From Mucilaginibacter sp. (GTDB lineage Bacteria > Bacteroidota > Bacteroidia > Sphingobacteriales > Sphingobacteriaceae), in NCBI GenBank assembly GCA_028287925.1, contig JAQBOS010000323.1:1-36308 (forward strand): a stretch of DNA of 36,308 bases. Direction: 5' to 3'. The number at the start of each line of letters is the position of its first letter. Position 1 is the stretch's first letter. Shown one piece after another: positions 7,795 to 15,094 of the stretch. The notes under the pieces are model-generated. The model was not told the DNA's origin. It was given only the letters and a program-made list of their open reading frames with translations, and searched no databases. The position numbers and the translations under genes are program-made.

Positions 7795-10392
7795 ATGTCA
7801 CTATCTTTTAATACGCCAGGCAAGCCCCTAACAATTTTGAAATATTTATTCATTATTACTGTTGGCTTTATTAGTTCGAAAGGATTCTCCCAGGTAAAAA
7901 CTGATAGCATAAATGTAGCGCTTGAACCTGAGTATGATAAAGTGACCGGTGCACATCGTTTTCTTTTAGGAGAAAATTACAGGAAGCTATGGTCTACAAA
8001 AGTTACACTGAAAGTATTTCACCTGTCAAAGGAAAAAGGCGGTTTAAAGATCTTACAGCCCGGTGGCGGCATGCAAACCAAATCGCTCAGGCTGCAGGAC
8101 TCAAGCGGGCAGGAGTGGGTATTGCGCACCATACAAAAGTACCCTGAAAAGGTATTACCAAAGGACCTGCGACAAACTATAGCTAAAGATATTGTACAGG
8201 ACCAGATCTCCGCAGAGCATCCTTTTGCAGCATTAACCGTTCCTCCTTTGGCGCAGGCGCTGGGTATTCCGCATGCGCATCCACAAGTAGTTTATGTTCC
8301 GGACGACCCTGAATTGGGTAAATATCGTAAAGACTATGCCAACCAGGTTTTTTTATTTGAGGAAAGAGAACCGTTAAACGTTGAGAAAACAGATAATGTA
8401 GGTAAGGTACAAGGCAAGCTGCAGGCAGATAATGATAACCGGGTTGACCAGAAACTTGTTTTAAGAGCACGTTTGCTTGACTTTTTGCTTGGAGACTGGG
8501 ATCGGCATGAAGATCAATGGCGTTTTGAGCGGGTAAAAGACAGTACAGGGATCTTTTATGAGCCAGTACCCCGTGACAGGGACCAGGTTTATAATAATGC
8601 ATACGGTGCTTTGCCCTGGCTAGCCTCAAGGCACCTGTTTATGGCCAAGTTTCAAAGTTATGGCGATCATATCCGCTCAATTAACCGCTGGAATTTGAAT
8701 GGTCGTAATTTTGACCGTTATTTTTTGAATGAGTTGAATGAGCAGGACTGGGAAACCCAGATCGCTTATGTGCAAAGCAAACTTACCGATCAGGTAATAA
8801 CAGATGCGGTAAAACAAATGCCGGCAAATATCTACAAGCTGAGCGGAGCAGAAATTACGGGCAAGCTTATAGCCCGCAGAAATATACTGAAACAACAGGC
8901 TTTAAAATACTACCACTTTCTTTCGGCAACTGTAGAGATTCCCACATCAGAAAGCAGGGAGCATTTTGATATTACTAACCAATCCGACGGTAAAGTAGCC
9001 GTAATCATAAGCAACCTTAAAAAGAGTGGAAAGCTTGAACGGACTACTTATCAGCGCATATTTGATCCTGCGGTTACCAATGAAATAAGGCTTTACGGTA
9101 TTGATGGTAAAGATGTTTTTGCCGTACACGGTAATGAGCATTCGCCAATAACAATAAGAATGGTAGGCGGTAAGGGTGAGGATACCTTTTTAATAGATAG
9201 TAATATAACCGGAAAGGGAAACAGGTATGTTTATGATCGTTCAGACAAAAAGAACAACCTGCCTAAAAGCTCACAAGCCCACTTGCGTGTCTCAACAGAT
9301 ACCGGGGTTAACAACTACCATGCATTGGGTTATAAGTATAATTTTCTTCAGCCACTAATATTAGGTAGTTATAACAGTGATTATGGCTTACAGCTGATGA
9401 CTGACTTTATTTATCAAAAACAGGGTTTCAGGAAAGACCCTTATGCTTTCAGACAAAGTTTGGTGGTTAATTACGGATTTGGGGCAAACTCCTTATTGTT
9501 AGACTATACCGGCGAATTTAAGCAGGCTATAGGAAAGAGCGATCTTTGGGTTAATATATTATCAAAGGGACCAAACTATCAAAGCTACTTTTTTGGCCTC
9601 GGTAACGAAACACAGTATGTAAACAAAGGGGAGAAGGAAAGAAAATATTACCGTAACGTTTATAATTTTCTAAATGCTGATGTAAGAATAAAACACACCT
9701 ACGGCAGTTGGACAGCAAGCGGAGGTGTTATAGCGCAATATTATAATGGCGATGAAGACAGTAATCATAACCGGTTTTTAAATGATTATGATGCGTTGCA
9801 TCCCGATCAAAAAGTATTTACCACGCAAGCCAATGCGGGGCTTATTGCAGGCCTTGTTCTGGATACTCGCGACAAGGGTATAATACCACATAATGGCATG
9901 TTGTGGAATACAACCATAACGGGCTTAAAGGGACTGAACTCCGATTCGCACAGCTATGGCCAGGTAACAACTGATTTTAGCTTTTTTATAAACCCGGATA
10001 AGGACTCAATATTTGTTATTGGCAACCGGATTGGCGGGGGTACAACCATAGGGAATGCTTCTTATTACCAGCAATTGCAGCTTGGGGGCATTCAAAATTT
10101 AAGAGGATTCTACAGCGGCAGGTTTACAGGCAAAACTATGGCTTATGACAACCTCACCTTACGCCTTAAATTATTTGATTACGCCTCCTACATATTGCCC
10201 GGGGCATTCGGTATAGTAGGCTTTAATGATATCGGCAGGGTTTGGATCCCCGGCGAATCATCAAACCAGTGGCATGATGGTTACGGCGGCGGGTTTTACC
10301 TCATCCCGGCACAATTGATACTTGTACAGGCTGTTGTAGGTTTTTCAAAGGATGGAGCTTACCCGTATATTTCGGCAGGGTTCAGATTTTAA
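7795..10392 (+). CDS. Outer-membrane protein: atypical kinase-like N-domain plus Omp85/BamA-like barrel
   Basis: This 865-aa protein has a signal peptide (ends GFSQ, about residue 33). Residues about 85-300 resemble the atypical kinase fold of the HipA/Fam20/CotH type. SLRLQDSSGQEWVLRTIQKY suggests the ATP-site strands with a Lys. LLDFLLGDWDRHEDQWRF (228-244) resembles a catalytic loop of the DRHxxN kind. YEPVPRDRDQVY (255-266) could be the metal-binding Asp segment. Residues about 425-470 (IRLYGIDGKDVFAV, GGKGEDTFLID) look like an RTX-like or parallel-beta segment. Residues about 500-865 are rich in alternating beta strands and end in SAGFRF, a typical terminal barrel strand, with LGGIQNLRGFYSGRF matching the Omp85 lid-loop region. 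The barrel call is firm; the kinase-like call is my inference and no activity is implied. It is monocistronic. Confidence 0.75.
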   Translation: MSLSFNTPGKPLTILKYLFIITVGFISSKGFSQVKTDSINVALEPEYDKVTGAHRFLLGENYRKLWSTKVTLKVFHLSKEKGGLKILQPGGGMQTKSLRLQDSSGQEWVLRTIQKYPEKVLPKDLRQTIAKDIVQDQISAEHPFAALTVPPLAQALGIPHAHPQVVYVPDDPELGKYRKDYANQVFLFEEREPLNVEKTDNVGKVQGKLQADNDNRVDQKLVLRARLLDFLLGDWDRHEDQWRFERVKDSTGIFYEPVPRDRDQVYNNAYGALPWLASRHLFMAKFQSYGDHIRSINRWNLNGRNFDRYFLNELNEQDWETQIAYVQSKLTDQVITDAVKQMPANIYKLSGAEITGKLIARRNILKQQALKYYHFLSATVEIPTSESREHFDITNQSDGKVAVIISNLKKSGKLERTTYQRIFDPAVTNEIRLYGIDGKDVFAVHGNEHSPITIRMVGGKGEDTFLIDSNITGKGNRYVYDRSDKKNNLPKSSQAHLRVSTDTGVNNYHALGYKYNFLQPLILGSYNSDYGLQLMTDFIYQKQGFRKDPYAFRQSLVVNYGFGANSLLLDYTGEFKQAIGKSDLWVNILSKGPNYQSYFFGLGNETQYVNKGEKERKYYRNVYNFLNADVRIKHTYGSWTASGGVIAQYYNGDEDSNHNRFLNDYDALHPDQKVFTTQANAGLIAGLVLDTRDKGIIPHNGMLWNTTITGLKGLNSDSHSYGQVTTDFSFFINPDKDSIFVIGNRIGGGTTIGNASYYQQLQLGGIQNLRGFYSGRFTGKTMAYDNLTLRLKLFDYASYILPGAFGIVGFNDIGRVWIPGESSNQWHDGYGGGFYLIPAQLILVQAVVGFSKDGAYPYISAGFRF

Positions 10393-10393
10393 A

Positions 10394-10516
10394 TGAATGT
10401 GCGGATGTGCAGATATGCAAATGTGCGGATGAGGAAAATGATGTGCCGCTCATGAAAATAAATATGCGGATTTAATTTTTTTCATCCGCACATCCGCACA
10501 TTCAAAATCCGCACAT
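10394..10516. repeat. ATGTGCGGATG repeat with 17-bp perfect inverted arms
   Basis: TGAATGTGCGGATGTGC (10394-10410) is the perfect reverse complement of GCACATCCGCACATTCA (10488-10504). Extra degenerate copies of the TGTGCGGAT word lie between and after the arms. The element fills the 129-bp spacer between two convergent genes and could serve as a bidirectional terminator. Confidence 0.8.
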
Positions 10517-10521
10517 CAATT

Positions 10522-12903
10522 TTAATTCTCTACCACAGCTGTATTCAATTGCTTATAAAATTCATCGTAATTAAATACCTTTTCAAAAGGTTCATTTTGG
10601 TTATGCAATATGCCAACCCTCAATGCCTTTAATCCGGATACTCCCTGCAGGTCTTCTACTTCAAATTCTTCAATTTTAGGGGCCAGGATGCCATGATCCT
10701 GTAATAGGTTTATATATTTAATATAGTCCTGTTCTTCTTCAAATTTTGAAAAAATGATGGTTATTTTGTTCTGCTGGGTAATGCGTTCTTTGGTGCCTTT
10801 TATGTATGCTTTGTCAATCCGCTTTTTAATAACTTCGTACCTGATATTATAAGCGCCATCAATGTCAAAATGCTTTTCATCCATCCGGAAACGGATAGAT
10901 ATAGGCGCACTGAATATTAATATCAATGAAGTAACATTTAGCGGATAAGGCAAGATCTTTTTAAGATGGTATTGCTCAATCTGCATCTCGCACAACACCA
11001 GCAGCTGCCAGAAACGTAAATGTTCAAGATGGGCCAGGTCAAATGTTTTATTGGGGGCTATAGAGGCGCCGGCATATAAATTGTGTTCAACGCCATCGGT
11101 TTTAAATCTTTCAAAATAATGCGGAAAATATGCCTGGGCATCTGTTTGCCTGTTATCAAGTATGCTAATCAGCTTTTCGTTTATTAAAGTTAAAGTAATT
11201 TCATACTTGCGCCTGTTAACGTAAAAGTCACCGGTTATTTTATCTGTATTTCTAAAGTATTCTCTAACCAGCTTTGAAATTTCCTTGCTGAATTTCTTAT
11301 TTTCCCTTAATAATGGATGAATGTTTACCTCCAGGTAACTTTGAATGTGTTGCTCGGTATCGGCCTTTACCCCGGTAACCAGGTCATCAATAAAATTTTT
11401 AAGGTCAAACAGTTCCTGTTCAGCGCTAACAATATCATTTGATTGCTGCATTTGCTCAAGCAACAAAATAAGTTTTTCCAGTTGATAACTTAAATCATTA
11501 GTAACGCTTAAATTCCTGGTAATTGATGAGTCTTTTATATCAATTTGTCCGTATAAAGGATAAACGTCATGAAAAACTATTTCTTTGGGCGTATAACTTT
11601 TACCGGCATTTTTACTTTGAATATGTTTTAAGGCCTCTTCCCTGAATTTCCAGTTTACGCTGGGATGTAATTTGGTGTAGTTTTTTTGTATTACCGCCTG
11701 GATCTGGTTTTGCAGATCGGTTACCTTACGGTAAATGGTATCTACTATAAACGGCATTACAATTTCCAGCTTTTTAGCATTAACGCTATTGAGGTCACGT
11801 GTTCTTTTTGAAACCAGCTCTAAAATACCAAGTAACATCCCGTTCTTAACAACCGGGGCTAAAATGAAGCTGCGAATATCCTGGGCTGCGAAATGTTGCG
11901 ATAGCTTGCTATCCGGATTTTGTGCAACAAACTCAGGCAGGTCTGTAATGGCTATTGGATTGTGATCCTTAACCAGGCTTTGATAGGAGTCGGCTCTAAG
12001 CATTTTCTGACAATCGCCATCGGCCTTTCCGGCCAGCATATAACTTTTAACCTTTTGCCCCGAAGTGGTAGAGAATTTGTCGCTTTCCTTGTCAAAAGAA
12101 GTAAAGCCAATATGAAGGTCGGGGATCTTAAATATCGATCTGAATATTGTTTCGAGGCTTTCCTCCAGTTCAGATGATTCCACATCGCCCAATAAATTGC
12201 CTTTTAAACTCGAAACTGCGTTTTCAACTGTTGCATCAAACAGGGTCATTATGCCAAAGCCTTTCAGGATCCAACTGTTTGGCGGGAATTTTTCTTTCCA
12301 CAGCGCCAGGTCATCATAATTATCCATTAAAAGGTCGATGTCCTCTTTGTTCAGCATTTTTGATTTTTCGGTAGGTATTATCTCCAAAAAATCGGCATTA
12401 TATAAAATGCGGTAATGTTTAGTAATGCCATCAGCTGTAGGGATATCGTAAAAAAGCGGCTTGCCAAAATCTAAACGTGTTCCATAAAACTGGTTGAGTA
12501 TTATACAACAGCTCATTATATAAAACTGGTGCTCATCAAAATCGCGGATATTAAAATCAAAATCCTTGCCGGCGGCTTTTAAGATCTCCTTAAACCTGTC
12601 GGTATAATTAAACGTTAGGCCCAAATAGGGGATGCTCACTGCTTTTATTTCATTTTTAGAGAGTATTGCAGGAAACAGGCCCTCCAGCAAATGAGAAATT
12701 ATGATTTCATTATTTGCAATCTGGTCAATGCTTTCTATCCCTTCCCTTAATTCGGGAAAAGGCTGTATTTCTTTTAATAATAATTTAGCTTTTTTTGCAT
12801 CAATGCCCGTTCCGTTTGCTGTAGCTTCTTCCAGACCCTCGATTATTTTGTGAAAGGAAAGCTTAATTTGAAATGGATTATCTGAAAATTGCGGAAATAA
12901 CAT
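10522..12903 (-). CDS. Large GAF-domain protein of unknown function
   Basis: This 793-aa protein has no signal peptide or membrane segment, so it is probably cytoplasmic. Residues about 240-393 look like a GAF sensory domain: an amphipathic helix (ELEESLETIFRSIF), strands LHIGFTSFD and SYMLAG, PIAITDLPEF, then SFILAPVVKNGMLLGILELVSKR and a closing helix. The 240 residues before and 400 after match nothing I recognise. The C-terminal half is mixed alpha/beta and lysine-rich, with no histidine kinase, GGDEF or phosphatase motifs. It is transcribed away from the PAP2 gene's promoter side with a 143-bp spacer, so operon membership is unclear. A ligand-sensing scaffold is possible but unproven. 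Confidence 0.75.
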   Translation of the reverse strand: MLFPQFSDNPFQIKLSFHKIIEGLEEATANGTGIDAKKAKLLLKEIQPFPELREGIESIDQIANNEIIISHLLEGLFPAILSKNEIKAVSIPYLGLTFNYTDRFKEILKAAGKDFDFNIRDFDEHQFYIMSCCIILNQFYGTRLDFGKPLFYDIPTADGITKHYRILYNADFLEIIPTEKSKMLNKEDIDLLMDNYDDLALWKEKFPPNSWILKGFGIMTLFDATVENAVSSLKGNLLGDVESSELEESLETIFRSIFKIPDLHIGFTSFDKESDKFSTTSGQKVKSYMLAGKADGDCQKMLRADSYQSLVKDHNPIAITDLPEFVAQNPDSKLSQHFAAQDIRSFILAPVVKNGMLLGILELVSKRTRDLNSVNAKKLEIVMPFIVDTIYRKVTDLQNQIQAVIQKNYTKLHPSVNWKFREEALKHIQSKNAGKSYTPKEIVFHDVYPLYGQIDIKDSSITRNLSVTNDLSYQLEKLILLLEQMQQSNDIVSAEQELFDLKNFIDDLVTGVKADTEQHIQSYLEVNIHPLLRENKKFSKEISKLVREYFRNTDKITGDFYVNRRKYEITLTLINEKLISILDNRQTDAQAYFPHYFERFKTDGVEHNLYAGASIAPNKTFDLAHLEHLRFWQLLVLCEMQIEQYHLKKILPYPLNVTSLILIFSAPISIRFRMDEKHFDIDGAYNIRYEVIKKRIDKAYIKGTKERITQQNKITIIFSKFEEEQDYIKYINLLQDHGILAPKIEEFEVEDLQGVSGLKALRVGILHNQNEPFEKVFNYDEFYKQLNTAVVEN

Positions 12904-13046
12904 AGTTTGATAATATTTATCATTGCGAATTTACCAAAAAAATGACTATTAAGTAATTACGGAAAAATTGATTACATGCAGATGAACCCATTATTGCACT
13001 AAACCAACTTTGGTTTTATTTTAACTTAATATTCAGCGCTTTAGTT

Positions 13047-13658
13047 TTACTTTTTTATAAAAACGAGTGATGCGGCAGACCCAACACCCAGTAATGCGCC
13101 GGCAGTTACATCTGTTGGGTAATGAACCCCAAGATACATTCTGGAGTAACTAACCGTGCCCGCCCATAAAAACGCCGGTGCAATTATATACCATTTGGGG
13201 TATGCAATTGATAAGGCGGTTGCCGTTGCAATGGTTGAAGCTGCGTGCCCGGATGGAAACGAAGTGCTGCCGGCCCGGTAAACAGGAACAATATTTATAT
13301 TCTGAATAAAAGGCCTGCGGCGTTTAACAAAATGCTTAATAAGCGCCATCATTCCGTACGAAACTGCCGTGCTGCTGGCCACATATAATGAATTTTGACG
13401 CAAAGCCTCATTATGCCCTATAATACCACCAACAAGCATAGCTGCCGGCACCCCGATATCGCCATAACGGTAAGTGTTTGACATAAAGAGCATAAATTCT
13501 GTTTTTTCAGGTGTGCGGGTATTTTGAATATCAATCATTACCCGGTCATCAAATTGTTGAATGGGTGATTGCGCTAAGGCTTTGTTTAAACAAATAAAAG
13601 ATATTAGCAGTTGTATGAATATTGTCAGTGTAAAATTTTTATTAAAAAATATGGACAT
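13047..13658 (-). CDS. Exported PAP2-superfamily phosphatase
   Basis: This 203-aa protein has a signal peptide (ends ALAQS, about residue 31). It carries the three PAP2/acid phosphatase signatures: KHFVKRRRP (108-116), SFPSGHAAS (133-141, with the catalytic His of PSGH) and SRMYLGVHYPTDV (172-184, with the nucleophilic His). Hydrophobic stretches around residues 70-80, 140-170 and 185-200 suggest membrane association. The family dephosphorylates lipid phosphates such as phosphatidate or undecaprenyl pyrophosphate; which one cannot be decided here. It is divergent from the HD-PycTM/ppk1 pair with a 122-bp spacer. Confidence 0.88.
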   Translation of the reverse strand: MSIFFNKNFTLTIFIQLLISFICLNKALAQSPIQQFDDRVMIDIQNTRTPEKTEFMLFMSNTYRYGDIGVPAAMLVGGIIGHNEALRQNSLYVASSTAVSYGMMALIKHFVKRRRPFIQNINIVPVYRAGSTSFPSGHAASTIATATALSIAYPKWYIIAPAFLWAGTVSYSRMYLGVHYPTDVTAGALLGVGSAASLVFIKK

Positions 13659-13780
13659 GTAACGGGGTAGTTAGAATGTTTTGCAGATTGATTGTTTATT
13701 TTTACAGTTATTAAGCAAGTTACCACTATTTAAATCAACCACAAATAAAAGCTAATTTGCCTTTCAAAATATCCGGCATT

Positions 13781-15094
13781 ATGAATTATCAGCAACTACT
13801 TGAACAGGCACAGGATTATGTGCTAACCTATTATAAAGATCATGACACCTCGAGCCTTATTTACCATAACCTGGATCACACTAAAGACGTTGTAGCGGCC
13901 GGCATCAAAATAGCCAATCATTATCAGCTAAGCGACGATGATTTTTTTATTGTTTTGGCCGCAGTTTGGTTTCATGACCTGGGGTATATGGTTGATATTG
14001 CCACTCATGAAGAAAAAGGCGCTGAAATAGCCGCCAAATTTTTGGAGGAACATCACGTTAATAAAAAACATATCGACCTGGTTGTAAATTGTATAATGGC
14101 TACCAGGATGCCGCAGGCACCTAAAACATTACTCGAAGAGATTGTTTGCGATGCGGACCTGTTTCATTTGGGCACCGATGATTTTAAAGAGAAGGACAAA
14201 CTTTTATTAAAAGAAATTAACCTGATGCACCATACCGATCTGAATAAACAGCAGTGGCGGGAAAAAACTATCAAATTTTTAGAGAGCCACAGTTACCATA
14301 CCGATTATTGTAAAGTGTTACTTAATGATACAAAGGAGAAAAACCTGGAAGAATTAAAAAAGAAGTGGGAGAAGGAAGAGAAGGAGCAGCAAAAAGAGGA
14401 AGAAAAGAAACGGGAAAAAGAAGAAAAGAAATTACATAAGCAGGAAACGAAGATTGACGCAACCATTATTGAAGATCATGAACATGCTGCCGAAGTAACT
14501 GAAGAGAAGTTTGAAGGCAAAAAGAAGAAAGACAAGGATAAAGATGAAAGGCCTGAAAAGGGAATTGAAACCATGTTCAGGATCAGTTCAAGCAATCACC
14601 AGCGTTTAAGCGATATGGCTGATAAAAAGGCTCATATTATGATAACCGTCAACTCTATTATTTTATCGGCAATTATCAGTTTGGTGCTGCGCCGTTTAAA
14701 TGAGTATGGCTATTTGATAATTCCATCGTTTATTTTACTTACGGTGAGCCTTTTAGCTATGACTTTTTCAATACTGTCAACCCGCCCATCAATACCAAAT
14801 GGTGTTTTTACAAAGGCAGACCTTGAGGAGAAAAAAGTTAACCTGCTGTTTTTTGGTAATTTTTATAAAATGAAGCTGGAAGATTTTAACCATGGGATGC
14901 AAATGATGATGGAGGACAAGGATTTTTTATACGGCAGCCTAATAAAAGACTTGTACGCACAAGGCGTGGTTTTGGGTCGTAAATATCATTTGCTTCGGAT
15001 AGCTTATAATATTTTCATGTTTGGCCTTATTGTAGCCGTTGTTGCATTTATTATTGCATCGGCATTTTTTAGTTATAGCCCTGTTGTTAAATAA
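13781..15094 (+). CDS. HD-domain phosphohydrolase fused to Pycsar-effector-type membrane domain (PycTM/DUF5706)
   Basis: I start this at the ATG 13781 (437 aa); the track start at 13757 is a TTG. Residues about 5-180 are an HD domain: IYHNLDHTKDVV (His29, His33), WFHDLGY (His65-Asp66), His76 and CDADLF (Asp124 region) give a plausible metal site. A highly charged coiled coil follows (about 185-260). From about 262 to the end is a PycTM-like domain: ADKKAHIMITVNSIILS, two central membrane segments, NLLFFGNFYKM, DLYAQGVVLGRKYHLLR and a last membrane segment (about 410-430). PycTM domains are membrane-perturbing effectors of cyclic-pyrimidine (Pycsar) defence, but no cyclase is nearby. The stop codon overlaps the ppk1 start (TAATG), so translation is probably coupled. 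Confidence 0.88.
   Translation: MNYQQLLEQAQDYVLTYYKDHDTSSLIYHNLDHTKDVVAAGIKIANHYQLSDDDFFIVLAAVWFHDLGYMVDIATHEEKGAEIAAKFLEEHHVNKKHIDLVVNCIMATRMPQAPKTLLEEIVCDADLFHLGTDDFKEKDKLLLKEINLMHHTDLNKQQWREKTIKFLESHSYHTDYCKVLLNDTKEKNLEELKKKWEKEEKEQQKEEEKKREKEEKKLHKQETKIDATIIEDHEHAAEVTEEKFEGKKKKDKDKDERPEKGIETMFRISSSNHQRLSDMADKKAHIMITVNSIILSAIISLVLRRLNEYGYLIIPSFILLTVSLLAMTFSILSTRPSIPNGVFTKADLEEKKVNLLFFGNFYKMKLEDFNHGMQMMMEDKDFLYGSLIKDLYAQGVVLGRKYHLLRIAYNIFMFGLIVAVVAFIIASAFFSYSPVVK

Noticed and set aside
8183-8629. 148-aa minus-strand ORF
   Set aside because: It lies wholly inside the well-supported outer-membrane protein gene and has no recognisable domain or signal.
10394-10516. CRISPR array
   Set aside because: The copies are degenerate, too close together and partly inverted; there are no equal-length spacers and no cas genes.
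13001-13017. AAACCAA/TTGGTTT hairpin as a terminator of the PAP2 gene
   Set aside because: The stem is only 7 bp with a 2-3-nt loop, and the T-rich side is on the strand opposite to the one needed for the PAP2 transcript.
13757-13780. Upstream TTG start for the HD-PycTM gene
   Set aside because: The ATG at 13781 gives the normal HD-domain N-terminus; the extra eight residues add nothing recognisable.
13781-15094. A complete Pycsar anti-phage system
   Set aside because: Only the effector-type membrane domain is present. No pyrimidine cyclase gene lies in the window, so calling it a defence system is not supported.
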